Notes: a model not told the origin generated them from the sequence alone. Shown: positions 26,617-35,510, counted from the stretch's first letter. The stretch is DNA of 64,000 nucleotides from JAXMHQ01 sp046346665 (GCA_046346665.1 JAXMHQ010000005.1:62001-126000); one strand, 5' to 3'. Numbers and translations: made by a program.

Positions 26617-27132
26617 TTATTTCAGGTCTTTCTTGCTGAGCAAAATCACGCCGATCATGGCCACGAGCAGGATGACCGACACCAATTCGAACGGGAGCAG
26701 GTATTGGGTGAACAGCAGCCGGCCGAGGGCCACGGGGCCGCCTTCGGCGCCCGCGCTGCCGGAGGTTGCGACCGGGGCCGATGCGCGGAGGGCCTTGAGG
26801 AACAGGACGAGGATGGCGCCGGCCGCGATGGCGGCGGAGCCGAGGGCGAGGATTCGGGCCCGGCGTTTTTCCTCGGCTTTCAGGTCGAGCAGCATGATGA
26901 CGAAGAGGAAGAGCACCATGACGGCGCCGGCGTAGACGAGCACCTGGACGGCGGCGAGGAAGAAGGCGTGGAGCAGGACGAACAGGCCGGCCATGCAGGT
27001 GATCGTGAGCACGAGGAACATGGCGCTCGTGACCGGGTTCCGGCTGAACGGGTTGGCGACCACCAGCACGCCGCACAGCAGCGTCAGCGCGGCGAACACG
27101 TAAAACAGGATGTCAGCCAGGGGCAGGTGCAT
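26617..27132 (-). CDS. nuoJ: NADH-quinone oxidoreductase subunit J
   Basis: A 171-residue membrane subunit with five helices. LTLLCGVLVVANPFSRNPVTSA and the pi-bulge helix region VQVLVYAGAVMVLFLFVIML are typical. It begins a tightly packed J-K-L-M-N block, 39 bases after nuoI. Confidence 0.95.
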   Translation of the reverse strand: MHLPLADILFYVFAALTLLCGVLVVANPFSRNPVTSAMFLVLTITCMAGLFVLLHAFFLAAVQVLVYAGAVMVLFLFVIMLLDLKAEEKRRARILALGSAAIAAGAILVLFLKALRASAPVATSGSAGAEGGPVALGRLLFTQYLLPFELVSVILLVAMIGVILLSKKDLK

Positions 27133-27171
27133 CAGGCGTGATTCGCGTTCGGCCGGGGGCCCGCGGCTGGT

Positions 27172-27738
27172 TCAATGTTTTTCATCCGGAGTTTTCGCGA
27201 TTCCAACGGCAAAGTTTTCCTGCGATCGGGCTTCGTTCAGTTTCTGTTTCCATTTCTGGACCCCGGCATGGACGCCGCCGAGCTCCAGCAGTTTCTGCTT
27301 GTTGTAAATCAATTCCTCCCGCGTCGTGCCGGTCAGGGAATAATCCTTCTGCAAAAAGATCGCTTCCTCCGGGCAAACTTCCTGGCAGAAGCCGCAGAAA
27401 ATGCACCGGAGCATGTTGATCTCGAATTCCAGCGGCATCTTCTCCGCGTTCGGCCGGTCGGCCGGCGGACCCGAAGGCCCGGGCGGCACGATCCGAATGG
27501 CCTTGGGCGGGCAGACGAACTCGCACAACTGGCACGAAACGCACTTGGTGTTGTTGTCCTGGTCTTTCACCAGGTACGGCGCCCCGCGGTAACCCGGCGG
27601 CACGACCCATTTCTCCTCGGGATACTGCATCGTCACCTTCTTTTTGAAGAAATGACGGAGCGTGACTTTGAACCCGCCGATCATCGCCGGCAGGTAAAGC
27701 CGTTCCCAAAGCGTCAATGGTTTCTGCTTAACGATCAT
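27172..27738 (-). CDS. nuoI: NADH-quinone oxidoreductase subunit I (2x[4Fe-4S])
   Basis: A 188-residue peripheral subunit that carries clusters N6a and N6b toward the quinone site. The two binding motifs are CVSCQLCEFVCPPKAI and CIFCGFCQEVCPEEAI. An insert rich in P and G (PPGPSGPPADRP) lies between them. The gene is separated from nuoH upstream by an 88-base gap holding an inverted repeat. Confidence 0.96.
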   Translation of the reverse strand: MIVKQKPLTLWERLYLPAMIGGFKVTLRHFFKKKVTMQYPEEKWVVPPGYRGAPYLVKDQDNNTKCVSCQLCEFVCPPKAIRIVPPGPSGPPADRPNAEKMPLEFEINMLRCIFCGFCQEVCPEEAIFLQKDYSLTGTTREELIYNKQKLLELGGVHAGVQKWKQKLNEARSQENFAVGIAKTPDEKH

Positions 27739-27750
27739 TCAATCCTGTTT

Positions 27751-27828
27751 GCCACAGAGGCACCGAGGCCGCTGAGCAAAGCCTTTTAATCCATTTCTCA
27801 TCTCAGTGTGCTCTGTGTCTCTGTGGCT
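27751..27828. repeat. Inverted repeat family C between nuoI and nuoH, copy 1
   Basis: Left arm GCCACAGAGGCACCGAGG, right arm CAGTGTGCTCTGTGTCTCTG followed by TGGC. The right arm touches the stop codon of nuoH (27827-27829). Other copies: 30599 and 35438, all within this locus. Confidence 0.85.
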
Positions 27829-28882
27829 AATGGCCACTCTTCCACCACAACCAAACCGCCGTAACCACGATGTTCGCCAGCGCCAGCGGAATGAACCGCC
27901 GCCAGCCCAGGTCCATGAGCTGGTCATACCGGAACCGCGGCCACATCCAGCGCACCCAGATGAACATCACCAGGAACGCAAACACCTTCCCGAGAAAGAT
28001 CGCGATGTGCAACACGCCGCCGGCGAGCGATTGCGCGGGCTGATCCAGTCCGAACCACGGCAGCGTCCAGCCGCCGAAAAAGAGCGTCACCATCATCGCC
28101 GACGCCAGGATCATGTTGGCGTATTCGCCCATGAAAAACAGCGCGAACCGGATCGAGCTGTATTCGATGTTGTAGCCGCCCGCCAATTCCTGCTCCGCCT
28201 CGGGCAGGTCGAACGGCGTCCGGTTCGTCTCGGCAAAAGCCGCCGCCAGGAAAATCGCGAACGCCAGCGGCTGCTTGAACACCAGCCAATGAAACAGCCC
28301 GCCGGATTGATAGCCGATCACCTCGCCCAGGTTCAGGCTGCCGACGAGCAGGAACAGCGGGATGACGCTGAGGCCCATGGAGATTTCGTAGGAAATCATC
28401 TGGGCGCTTGACCGGATGCCGCCGAGGAACGGGTATTTCGAATTCGCGGCGTAACCGGCCAGCACGATTCCGTAAACACCCATCGACACGATGCCGAACG
28501 TGTAAAGAATGCCGACGTTCAAGTCGGCCAGCACCATTTTCTGTCCACCCAGCGTGGACCCGAACGGGATCACAGCCAGGTTGAGGATGGCCGGCATGAG
28601 GACAATGGCGGGTGCGAGGCAATAGTACGCCTTGTGCACATGCGCGGGCGTGAAGTCTTCCTTGAAAAACGCCTTCACGGCATCCGCCGCCGGCTGCAGC
28701 AGGCCGAAGGGGCCGGTGCGATTCGGCCCGATGCGATCCTGGATGAACGCGCAGACGCGCCGTTCCACGAGGACGATGTAGGCGACCATCGTCATGAGCA
28801 CGGCAAACGCGCCGATGGCCTTCACGACGGTGAAGATCACCATTTGCGTCGTCGCATCCAGGTTATTGAACCAATGGATCAT
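27827..28882 (-). CDS. nuoH: NADH-quinone oxidoreductase subunit H
   Basis: A 351-residue membrane subunit that, with B and D, forms the quinone chamber. RRVCAFIQDRIGPNRTGPFGLLQPAADAVK and AFAETNRTPFDLPEAEQELAGGY (shown here in part: the loop with E and R clusters) are the family's hallmarks, and about eight membrane segments are seen. Its ATG overlaps the nuoG stop (ATGA). The stop codon TAG lies at the edge of an inverted repeat. Confidence 0.96.
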   Translation of the reverse strand: MIHWFNNLDATTQMVIFTVVKAIGAFAVLMTMVAYIVLVERRVCAFIQDRIGPNRTGPFGLLQPAADAVKAFFKEDFTPAHVHKAYYCLAPAIVLMPAILNLAVIPFGSTLGGQKMVLADLNVGILYTFGIVSMGVYGIVLAGYAANSKYPFLGGIRSSAQMISYEISMGLSVIPLFLLVGSLNLGEVIGYQSGGLFHWLVFKQPLAFAIFLAAAFAETNRTPFDLPEAEQELAGGYNIEYSSIRFALFFMGEYANMILASAMMVTLFFGGWTLPWFGLDQPAQSLAGGVLHIAIFLGKVFAFLVMFIWVRWMWPRFRYDQLMDLGWRRFIPLALANIVVTAVWLWWKSGH

Positions 28883-30591
28883 GGCAGTGGCACGGTCGCG
28901 CCGAGATCGCCCAGCGCGCCCCAGCTCAGGCCGTGGAACGCCGGGACGTCCTTGGCCATCGCGTTGAACAATCCTTCAATCGTCAGGAATCCGTCCTGCC
29001 CGGTCACGTTGTAGACCAGGTCGTGGAGGAATTCCCATTCCGGCCGGGCGTCACCGGGCGCCTCGACGGCCTTCAAAAATTTCTGCACGCGGCCTTTCAC
29101 GTTCGTGAACGTGCCGCGCTTTTCGGCATGGGCGCAGCCCGGCAGCAGGTAGTGCGCGCGCTTGGTGGTCTCACCCGGCAAAATGTCGCACACCACCAGC
29201 AGGTCCAGCTTGTCCAGCAGGTCCGGCCCAATCCCGTGCTTCGTCACGTCTTCGCCGAACACCAACAGGTTCCGCACCCGGCCGCTCCGGATGCTTTCCG
29301 CGATCGCGGGGAGCCGGATGCCGGCGCCTGTATGGCAGATCCCCATGAGCCGCGCGCCGGTCTTGTTCGGGGTGCGATCCACGTTCAGCAGCAGCGAATC
29401 GCCCTCGCCGAAATGCGCGACGGTGTCCGTGAAGGCGTTCAGTTTGTCCGCCAGCTTTTTCAACAGCCACAGTTCCTCGTTGGTTTGTCGCGACGACGCG
29501 ATGATCGCCGTGGTGGTGGGCTCGAGTTTCTTGAGCCGCTCCGCCACTTCGCTCAACGCCTCGGTCCAGGTCGACTTCCGGCCGGTTTCCGACGCGGGCG
29601 CGTGGGCGGCCCGGATGCAGACTTCGGACAGGCGGTCCGGGCGGCCGATCCACTTGTAATTCAGCCGGCCGTGATCGCACATCCACGGCCCGTTCACCGC
29701 GTCGTTTTCGCGCGGCACATAACGGTAGATTTTATCCTCGCGCGACCCGATCAGGATATTGCAGCCCGTCGCGCAGCTGGTGCAGACGCTGCGGGTTTCC
29801 TTGAGAAACCAGACGCGCATGCGGAACCGGAAATCCGCCGACGTCAGCGCGCCGACCGGGCAGATGTCCACCGTGTTGAGCGTGTAATTGTTGTCGAAGC
29901 TTTTTCCCGGGTAGGCGGTGACGGTGTTGTAGCTGCCGCGGTTCACGATGCCGAGGGCGTCGTCCTTGGCGACATCGCGCGTGAACCGGATGCAGCGCGT
30001 GCAGAGAATGCAACGTTCGTCGTCGAGCACGATGCGCGGCCCCAGCTCGACGGCTTTCGGCTTGTGCACCTTGTGTTCCACGAACCGGCTCGCGCTCTGG
30101 CCGTAATCGACTGAATACTCCTGCAGCTTGCATTCGCCCGCCTGGTCGCAGATCGGGCAATCGAGCGGATGATTGATCAGCAGGAATTCCAGCACTCCTT
30201 CGCGCATGGCCTTGACCGTCGGAGTCTGGGTGTAAATCTCCATGCCCGGGGAAATCGGCGTCGCGCAAGCGATCGCGGGTCGCGGCGACTTGACGATTTT
30301 GGGTGTGCCGTCGGGGTTCAGGATCGGTTTGCGGTCCGGTCCGAGCGCGGGGGTGCCGAACTCGACGAGGCACATGCGGCAGTTGCCGGCGACCGGGAGC
30401 TTCGGGTGATAGCAATAGTGCGGCACCATCGCGCCCGTCATTTCCGCGGCCTGGATCATGGTCGTCGGCGCCGGTTTGCCCTGCCAGTCCGGCATGAGCT
30501 TCGGCACCTCGACCTCGCGGCCGTCCACCTTCACCTTGATCTTGTCGACCGGCGGCGCGGGCTTGGTTTCAGTTGTGGGCGAGTTTGACAT
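28879..30591 (-). CDS. nuoG: NADH-quinone oxidoreductase subunit G, short form
   Basis: A 570-residue iron-sulfur subunit of the NADH module. It carries the [2Fe-2S] ligands in HYCYHPKLPVAGNCRMCLVE, the HxxxC cluster region with CPICDQAGECKLQ, and [4Fe-4S] ligands in ERCILCTRC with CPVGAL, plus CTSCATGCN. The molybdopterin-like C-terminal domain is reduced compared with E. coli NuoG (about 900 residues), although the GxGCAHAEKRGTFTN-like region is retained. Its ATG follows an inverted repeat that separates it from nuoF. Confidence 0.94.
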   Translation of the reverse strand: MSNSPTTETKPAPPVDKIKVKVDGREVEVPKLMPDWQGKPAPTTMIQAAEMTGAMVPHYCYHPKLPVAGNCRMCLVEFGTPALGPDRKPILNPDGTPKIVKSPRPAIACATPISPGMEIYTQTPTVKAMREGVLEFLLINHPLDCPICDQAGECKLQEYSVDYGQSASRFVEHKVHKPKAVELGPRIVLDDERCILCTRCIRFTRDVAKDDALGIVNRGSYNTVTAYPGKSFDNNYTLNTVDICPVGALTSADFRFRMRVWFLKETRSVCTSCATGCNILIGSREDKIYRYVPRENDAVNGPWMCDHGRLNYKWIGRPDRLSEVCIRAAHAPASETGRKSTWTEALSEVAERLKKLEPTTTAIIASSRQTNEELWLLKKLADKLNAFTDTVAHFGEGDSLLLNVDRTPNKTGARLMGICHTGAGIRLPAIAESIRSGRVRNLLVFGEDVTKHGIGPDLLDKLDLLVVCDILPGETTKRAHYLLPGCAHAEKRGTFTNVKGRVQKFLKAVEAPGDARPEWEFLHDLVYNVTGQDGFLTIEGLFNAMAKDVPAFHGLSWGALGDLGATVPLP

Positions 30592-30598
30592 CTAATTG

Positions 30599-30667
30599 GC
30601 CACAGAGGCACAGAGTTCACAGGGCACAAAAATCATGCTTTCTCTGTGCACTCTGTGTCTCTGTGGC
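30599..30667. repeat. Inverted repeat family C between nuoG and nuoF, copy 2
   Basis: Arms GCCACAGAGGCACAGAG and CTCTGTGTCTCTGTGGC are exact complements at the outer end, with further CACAGGGCAC/TCTCTGTGCA matches inside. Confidence 0.88.
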
Positions 30668-30674
30668 AAAACAA

Positions 30675-32099
30675 TCATTTCAAGACGGGGGTTTCAATCG
30701 CTTTCGCGCGGCGCGCCTCGTCGGCGGCGCCTTTGGCGACAAAATCCTCTTTGAACTTCGTGACAAAACTTTGCACCGGCCACGAACACGCTTCGCCGAA
30801 GGCGCAAATGGTCCGGCCGCCGGGAATGTTGTCGGCGATTTTCATCAGGTAATCCGCGTCCTGCGCCCGGCCTTCGCCATGGGTCAACCGGTGCAGCGCC
30901 TTGCTCATCCAGAGCGATCCCTCGCGGCACGGTGTGCATTGGCCGCAGCTTTCGTGCGCGTAAAACTCGCTCAGGTTCGCCAGCGCCTCCACCACGTCCA
31001 CCGAATCGTCCAGCACAATGATCGCGCTCGACCCGCTCATCGTTCCCGCCTGGATCAGCGAATCGAAATCGTACGGCAGGTCCAGCACGTCGACCTCCTG
31101 CTCCACATCCTTGCCTTCCACGCGCCGCTTGAGTTTGAATTTTTCGCCGGCCTTGAGGACCTTGGACGAGGAGCCGCCGGGGATGATGGCCTTGAGTTTC
31201 CGGGCGGGCTTGCCGGGGTCCGGGTCCGCCAGGCCGCCGCCGAACACCGGGCTGTGGATCAATTCGCCGATCGTCGCCTTGCCGACTTCGATCTCGTAAT
31301 AGCCCGGCCGTTTGACGCGGCCGCTCAGGCTCACGATGCGCGTGCCGGTGTTGTTCGGCGTGCCGAGCTTCGCGAATTCCGCCCCGCCCATCGCCACGAT
31401 GTGCTTCACGTTGCACAGCGTCTCCACGTTGTTCACGATGGTCGGACACTGGTAAAGCCCCAGCACCGCCGGGAAAAACGGCGGCTTGATCCGGGGGTAA
31501 GGCCGCTTGCCTTCGAGCGATTCGATCAGGCCGGTTTCCTCGCCGCAGATGTAGGCGCCCGCGCCGCGGTGCACGTGGATCTCCAGGTCGTAGCCGCTGC
31601 CCAGGATGTTTTTGCCCAGGAAATTCTTCGTGCGCGCCTCGTCCAGGCAACGATTCAGCAGCTTCGCGCCTTCCGGCATTTCTCCGCGGATATAGAGATA
31701 CGCCAGCTTCACGTCGTTGGCGAAGCAGGCCAGGATCATTCCCTCGATCAACTGGTGCGGATCCTTGTGAATGATCTGGCGATCCTTGAAGGTGCCGGGC
31801 TCCGATTCATCGGCGTTGCAGATGAGGTAAATCGGCTTGCCGCTCCGGCGATCGACAAAGCTCCATTTCAATCCGCAGGAAAACCCGGCGCCGCCGCGGC
31901 CGCGCAGGCCGGATTTCATCACCTCGTCGCGGATCTGTTCCTGGGGCGACTGAGTTTTGCCGTCGGCGAGCGGCTTCGGCTGCAGGGCCAGCCCCTTGCG
32001 CAGGCTTTCGTAGCCACCATGATTCAAATAGCACTCGATGTCGGGCGTGTAGCCCGGCTGATCGGCGTGCTTGAGAATGAGGCGATGTTCGCTAGGCAT
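30675..32099 (-). CDS. nuoF: NADH-quinone oxidoreductase subunit F (FMN, NADH site)
   Basis: A 474-residue flavoprotein that takes hydride from NADH. Motifs are GLRGRGGAGFSCGLKW (NADH site), CNADESEPGTFKDR (FMN), GAGAYICGEETGLIESLEG and the cluster N3 ligands ESCGQCTPCREGS with a later cysteine in TICAFGEACSWP. The ATG at 32099 has GAGG close before it. The gene is isolated by repeats on both sides, and a tRNA lies between it and nuoE. Confidence 0.97.
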   Translation of the reverse strand: MPSEHRLILKHADQPGYTPDIECYLNHGGYESLRKGLALQPKPLADGKTQSPQEQIRDEVMKSGLRGRGGAGFSCGLKWSFVDRRSGKPIYLICNADESEPGTFKDRQIIHKDPHQLIEGMILACFANDVKLAYLYIRGEMPEGAKLLNRCLDEARTKNFLGKNILGSGYDLEIHVHRGAGAYICGEETGLIESLEGKRPYPRIKPPFFPAVLGLYQCPTIVNNVETLCNVKHIVAMGGAEFAKLGTPNNTGTRIVSLSGRVKRPGYYEIEVGKATIGELIHSPVFGGGLADPDPGKPARKLKAIIPGGSSSKVLKAGEKFKLKRRVEGKDVEQEVDVLDLPYDFDSLIQAGTMSGSSAIIVLDDSVDVVEALANLSEFYAHESCGQCTPCREGSLWMSKALHRLTHGEGRAQDADYLMKIADNIPGGRTICAFGEACSWPVQSFVTKFKEDFVAKGAADEARRAKAIETPVLK

Positions 32100-32108
32100 G
32101 CCTCGAGG

Positions 32109-32220
32109 GGGTTAAAGAGTTAAAAGGTTGAATTGTTAAAGCGTGAAAAGGTCGAATAGCGAACTCGCTCGATTGAGCGGAGCACCATTCAACCGGTTTA
32201 CAGTTTAACCGTTTAACAAC
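32109..32220. repeat. Inverted repeat of GTTAAA-type words (family D)
   Basis: Left words GTTAAAGAGTTAAAAGGTTG and right words CAACCGGTTTACAGTTTAAC, GTTTAACAACC are imperfect complements with about 45 bases between them. It fills most of the nuoF side of the nuoE-nuoF gap. Confidence 0.8.
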
Positions 32221-32266
32221 CCTTGACTGAGAGAAGAAAGCGATTAGCCTGTTCGACGCTCCGGCT

Positions 32267-32340
32267 TGCCCGATGGTGTAACGGTAGCACAGCAGACTCT
32301 GGATCTGTTTGTCATGGTTCAAATCCATGTCGGGCAGCCA
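32267..32340 (+). tRNA. tRNA-Gln (anticodon CTG)
   Basis: A 74-base cloverleaf: acceptor TGCCCGA pairs with TCGGGCA, D-arm GTG/CAC, anticodon stem GCAGA/TCTGT with loop CTCTGGA (anticodon CTG, reading CAG), T-arm ATGG-TTCAAAT-CCAT, discriminator G and encoded CCA. It lies on the plus strand inside the minus-strand nuo locus, between nuoE and nuoF, so it must have its own promoter. Confidence 0.95.
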
Positions 32341-32386
32341 ACTTCCCAATGCGGAGTGCGGCCTGCGGAGTGCGGAATGCTGGCGC
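32341..32386. repeat. Tandem TGCGGAGTGCGG words after the tRNA
   Basis: Direct repeats of GCGGAGTGCGG with a GCGGAATGC variant directly follow the tRNA and run up to the nuoE stop. Confidence 0.65.
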
Positions 32387-32387
32387 T

Positions 32388-32918
32388 TCATTTGCAGCCT
32401 CCCAATAGTTCGTCCGCCTTTGACCGGCTCACAGCTTCGTGGAAATCGTCGTTGATCATAATCACGGGCGCGGTGCCGCAACTGGCCAGGCATTCCACAA
32501 ATTCCACCGTGAACCGCCCGTCGGGCGTTGTCTGCGGGCCGTGCTTCTTCGGGTCCAGGCCCAGCTTCGAGCAGAAATGCTTGTGCAGCTCGTACGATCC
32601 GCCCAGCGCGCAGCTCAGGGTGCGGCAGATTTTCACCTGGTACTTGCCCGCCGGCGCCTGCCGAAACATCGGGTAAAACGTCACCAGCTCGTAAATGTTG
32701 ATCGGCTGCAGCTCCAGCTTCGCCGCCGCCCACTCCACCGCTTCCTGCGAAATCCAGCCGAATTCCTCCTGGATCGCATGCAGCACCATCAGCGACGCGC
32801 TCCGCTTCACCGGATAACGCGCGATGATCGCGTCGATCTCCGCCCGCCGCGCGGCCGGCAGATCGAACCCCGGCTGGCGCCGGAGCGGATTCGGGATGGG
32901 TTCGGTGATCGCGTTCAT
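32388..32918 (-). CDS. nuoE: NADH-quinone oxidoreductase subunit E ([2Fe-2S])
   Basis: A 176-residue thioredoxin-like subunit of the NADH module with cluster N1a. The four ligands are in CRTLSC and ECLASCGTAP. The N-terminal helical part (ARYPVKRSASLMVLHAIQEE) is standard. It ends just one base after nuoD in the same direction, so B-C-D-E form one tight block. Confidence 0.96.
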   Translation of the reverse strand: MNAITEPIPNPLRRQPGFDLPAARRAEIDAIIARYPVKRSASLMVLHAIQEEFGWISQEAVEWAAAKLELQPINIYELVTFYPMFRQAPAGKYQVKICRTLSCALGGSYELHKHFCSKLGLDPKKHGPQTTPDGRFTVEFVECLASCGTAPVIMINDDFHEAVSRSKADELLGGCK

Positions 32919-32919
32919 G

Positions 32920-34215
32920 TCAGCGGTCGCATTCCCCCATCACAAAGTCGAACGATCCCAGGATCGACACCGTGTCGCTCATCATGTGCCCGGGCAGCAG
33001 GTGCGACAGGATGCTGAGATTCACAAAGCTGGGCGACCGGATCTTCATCCGGTAGGGCGTGCCGCCCCCTCGGCTGCAGATGTAAAAGCCCAGTTCGCCC
33101 TTCGGATTCTCGTGTCCGAAATAAATCTCGCCCGGCGGCGCGTTGACGCCTTCCGTCACAAGCATGAACTGATGGATCAATTCCTCCATGCTCGACATCA
33201 CCCTGCTCTTCGGCGGCAGCACCACCTTGCCGTCGTTCACCGATACCGGCTCGTGCGACGCGTTGTCGAATCCACCGGGAATTTTGTCCAGGCACTGGTG
33301 AACGATCCGGACGCTTTGCCGCATCTCCTCCATCCGCACCAGGTAACGGTCGTAGGCGTCCCCCACCTCGCCCAGCGGCACGTCGAAATTCAAATCGCGG
33401 TAAACCAGGTACGGCTGCGCCTTGCGCAGGTCGTAATTCACCCCGCTGGCGCGCAGATTCGGCCCGCTCAAGGCGTAGTCGATCGCCGTCTCCTTCGGAA
33501 TCACCCCCACGTTCTTCGTGCGATCCACCCAGATCCGGTTCCGCGTCAGCAACGTCTCCACCTCGTCGATGTTCACCACGACTTCATTGAGAAATTTCCG
33601 GACCGCGGCGCACCAGCCGGGCGGCGTGTCGCGCGAAACTCCCCCGATGCGCGTGTAGGACGTCGTGAACCGTGCGCCGGACAGCGCCTCGGCCAGATTG
33701 TGAATTTTCTCGCGCTCGGTGAACGTCAGCAGGAACACCGTCATCGCCCCCACGTCCATCGCGAAACAACCGACGCCCAGCAGGTGCGACGAGATTCGCG
33801 CCAGCTCGGCGCAGATGACCCGAAGATACTGGCAGCGCGGCGGCAGTTTGCCGTCAATCCCCAGCAGCTTCTCCACCGCCACCGCGTAGGCGACGTTGTT
33901 CGCCAGCGGCGCCAGGTAATCCAGTCGATCCGTGTAAGGGATGAACTGGGTGTAGGTCATGTTTTCCGCAATCTTCTCGTCGCCCCGATGCAGATATCCG
34001 ATTTCCGGAACCGCCTTGGTGATGATCTCGCCGTCCAACTCCAGCACGATCCGCAACACCCCGTGCGTCGACGGATGCGACGGCCCCATGTTCAGGATCA
34101 TCTTGTCGCCCTGGATGTCCTGGAGCTCATCCGAGGATCGCAGGCGCAAAGCCTCCGCCGCCTGCGCGGCTTGCCCCGCAGGATCCCGAAACTCGATGTC
34201 TCGCACCTCAGCCAT
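32920..34215 (-). CDS. nuoD: NADH-quinone oxidoreductase subunit D
   Basis: A 431-residue quinone-binding subunit related to hydrogenase large subunits. NMGPSHPSTHGVLRIVLELDGE, EIGYLHRGDEKIAEN, VCFAMDVGAMT-like helices and IGGVSRD are typical, and the C-terminal LPGHMMSDTVSILGSFDFVMGECDR ends in the family's DR. It is separate from nuoC (not a nuoCD fusion), with a 14-base gap. Confidence 0.97.
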   Translation of the reverse strand: MAEVRDIEFRDPAGQAAQAAEALRLRSSDELQDIQGDKMILNMGPSHPSTHGVLRIVLELDGEIITKAVPEIGYLHRGDEKIAENMTYTQFIPYTDRLDYLAPLANNVAYAVAVEKLLGIDGKLPPRCQYLRVICAELARISSHLLGVGCFAMDVGAMTVFLLTFTEREKIHNLAEALSGARFTTSYTRIGGVSRDTPPGWCAAVRKFLNEVVVNIDEVETLLTRNRIWVDRTKNVGVIPKETAIDYALSGPNLRASGVNYDLRKAQPYLVYRDLNFDVPLGEVGDAYDRYLVRMEEMRQSVRIVHQCLDKIPGGFDNASHEPVSVNDGKVVLPPKSRVMSSMEELIHQFMLVTEGVNAPPGEIYFGHENPKGELGFYICSRGGGTPYRMKIRSPSFVNLSILSHLLPGHMMSDTVSILGSFDFVMGECDR

Positions 34216-34229
34216 TCAATCCACCAAAA

Positions 34230-34811
34230 TCATTCCGCCTCCGGCGTCCGCACCCGGGGTTCGCGTTCCCCGGCATCTTTCCCTCCCGGCACCGTCACAA
34301 ACGGCCCGCCCGCAATCGGCGCCGCCTTCGAAAAAGCCACATCCGGCAACTCCGTCGGCTTGCCAGTCACCGGGAAATCCTTCCGCAACGGATGATACGG
34401 ATATCCCTCCCACATGATGATCCGCCTCAAATCCGGATGCCCCCGGAACCGAATGCCCATCATGTCGAAGATCTCCCGCTCATGCCAATTGGCCGTTTTC
34501 CACACAGAAACGACCGTCGGAAGCTCGGATTTCTCTTCGGTAACGCTAACGGCAAGTCGAATATACTGGTTTAACTCTATTCCGTAGAGGTGATAGACCA
34601 GTCTCCAGCGCGGGTCGTCGCCGTAATTGTCGATGCTGGTGATGTCGACCAGGTAATCAAAACCCAGGTCCTTTTTGGCGAACTCGCAGATTTCGGCGAT
34701 TCTCTCGGAGTCTGCAACCGTCAAAGTCGATTCGCCACGAAACTCCGATCGTTCGGGGATGAGATCACCGAACCTGGCCTGGAGTTTTTTGGCTAAATCA
34801 GTTGCCGTCAA
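34230..34811 (-). CDS. nuoC: NADH-quinone oxidoreductase subunit C, TTG start
   Basis: A 193-residue peripheral arm subunit. The signature HEREIFDMMGIRFRGHPDLRR and YPLRKDFP-like WEGYPYHPLRKDFP are present. The only reasonable start is TTG at 34811, directly after the nuoB stop, because no ATG or GTG follows for the first 60 residues of family-like sequence. C-terminal 35 residues are polar and variable. Confidence 0.94.
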   Translation of the reverse strand: MTATDLAKKLQARFGDLIPERSEFRGESTLTVADSERIAEICEFAKKDLGFDYLVDITSIDNYGDDPRWRLVYHLYGIELNQYIRLAVSVTEEKSELPTVVSVWKTANWHEREIFDMMGIRFRGHPDLRRIIMWEGYPYHPLRKDFPVTGKPTELPDVAFSKAAPIAGGPFVTVPGGKDAGEREPRVRTPEAE

Positions 34812-35321
34812 TCAGCCTGCTTTCTTCAGGGTTGCCAACAAGGGTTCCCGCTGCACCTTTCGCTGCAGCTTCATCAGGGCGTCCAACAAGGCTTCCGGCC
34901 GGGGCGGACAGCCGGCTACATACACATCCACCGGCAAAACCTGGTCAATTCCCTGCAAAACCGAATAACTCCGATACATCCCGCCCGTGGACGCACAGGC
35001 GCCCATGGCAATCACCCACTTCGGCTCCGCCATCTGGTCATAGATCCGCTTCACCGACAACGCCATCTTATAGGTGACCGTCCCGGCCACGATCATCACA
35101 TCGGATTGACGTGGGGAAAACCGCATGACCTCCATGCCGAACCGCGAGATGTCGTAGCGGCTGGCGCCCGTGCCCATCAGCTCAATCGCGCAGCAGGCCA
35201 GGCCCATGGGCATCGGCCAGATCGACCCCTTGCGGAACCAGTTCAGGACGGCATCGAGCCGGGTGTGAATCACATCACCCTCGATCTTCCGGTCATAGCC
35301 CATTTCCGCTTGTGCCTGCAT
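34812..35321 (-). CDS. nuoB: NADH-quinone oxidoreductase subunit B ([4Fe-4S] N2)
   Basis: A 169-residue subunit holding cluster N2 next to quinone. Ligands are in GLACCAIELM, MGACASTGGMY and VAGCPPRPEALL. It is the first gene of the locus; nuoA, normally just upstream, is absent between here and rpsA. The ATG at 35321 follows a promoter and a short hairpin in a leader of about 30 bases. Confidence 0.96.
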   Translation of the reverse strand: MQAQAEMGYDRKIEGDVIHTRLDAVLNWFRKGSIWPMPMGLACCAIELMGTGASRYDISRFGMEVMRFSPRQSDVMIVAGTVTYKMALSVKRIYDQMAEPKWVIAMGACASTGGMYRSYSVLQGIDQVLPVDVYVAGCPPRPEALLDALMKLQRKVQREPLLATLKKAG

Positions 35322-35358
35322 AGATTTCAAGCGTGGACCTGCACGCTTGGGTGAACCC

Positions 35359-35387
35359 AACCTAGTCGCCGCAATTTTTCGAGGCAA
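35359..35387 (-). promoter_or_regulatory. Promoter for the nuo locus with leader hairpin
   Basis: On the minus strand: TTGCCT (35387-35382), 17-base spacer, TAGGTT (35364-35359). The predicted leader of about 30 bases contains AAGCGTG-CAGGTC-CACGCTT, a seven-pair hairpin (35348-35329), before the nuoB ATG. Confidence 0.6.
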
Positions 35388-35437
35388 GTTGAATTTGTGA
35401 TTTTTTTCACAAGCGCAGGTTACAATCCCCCCGGGGG

Positions 35438-35510
35438 GCCACAGAGTCACAGAGGGCACAGAGAGAAAGCCCCAGTTTTGAATCTCTGTGGGCTCTGTGC
35501 CTCTGTGGCT
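35438..35510. repeat. Inverted repeat family C upstream of nuoB and rpsA, copy 3
   Basis: Arms GCCACAGAGTCACAGAGGGC and GGCTCTGTGCCTCTGTGGC are nearly exact complements. The 425-base divergent gap nuoB-rpsA holds this repeat, two promoters and the rpsA leader, but no gene. Confidence 0.88.
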
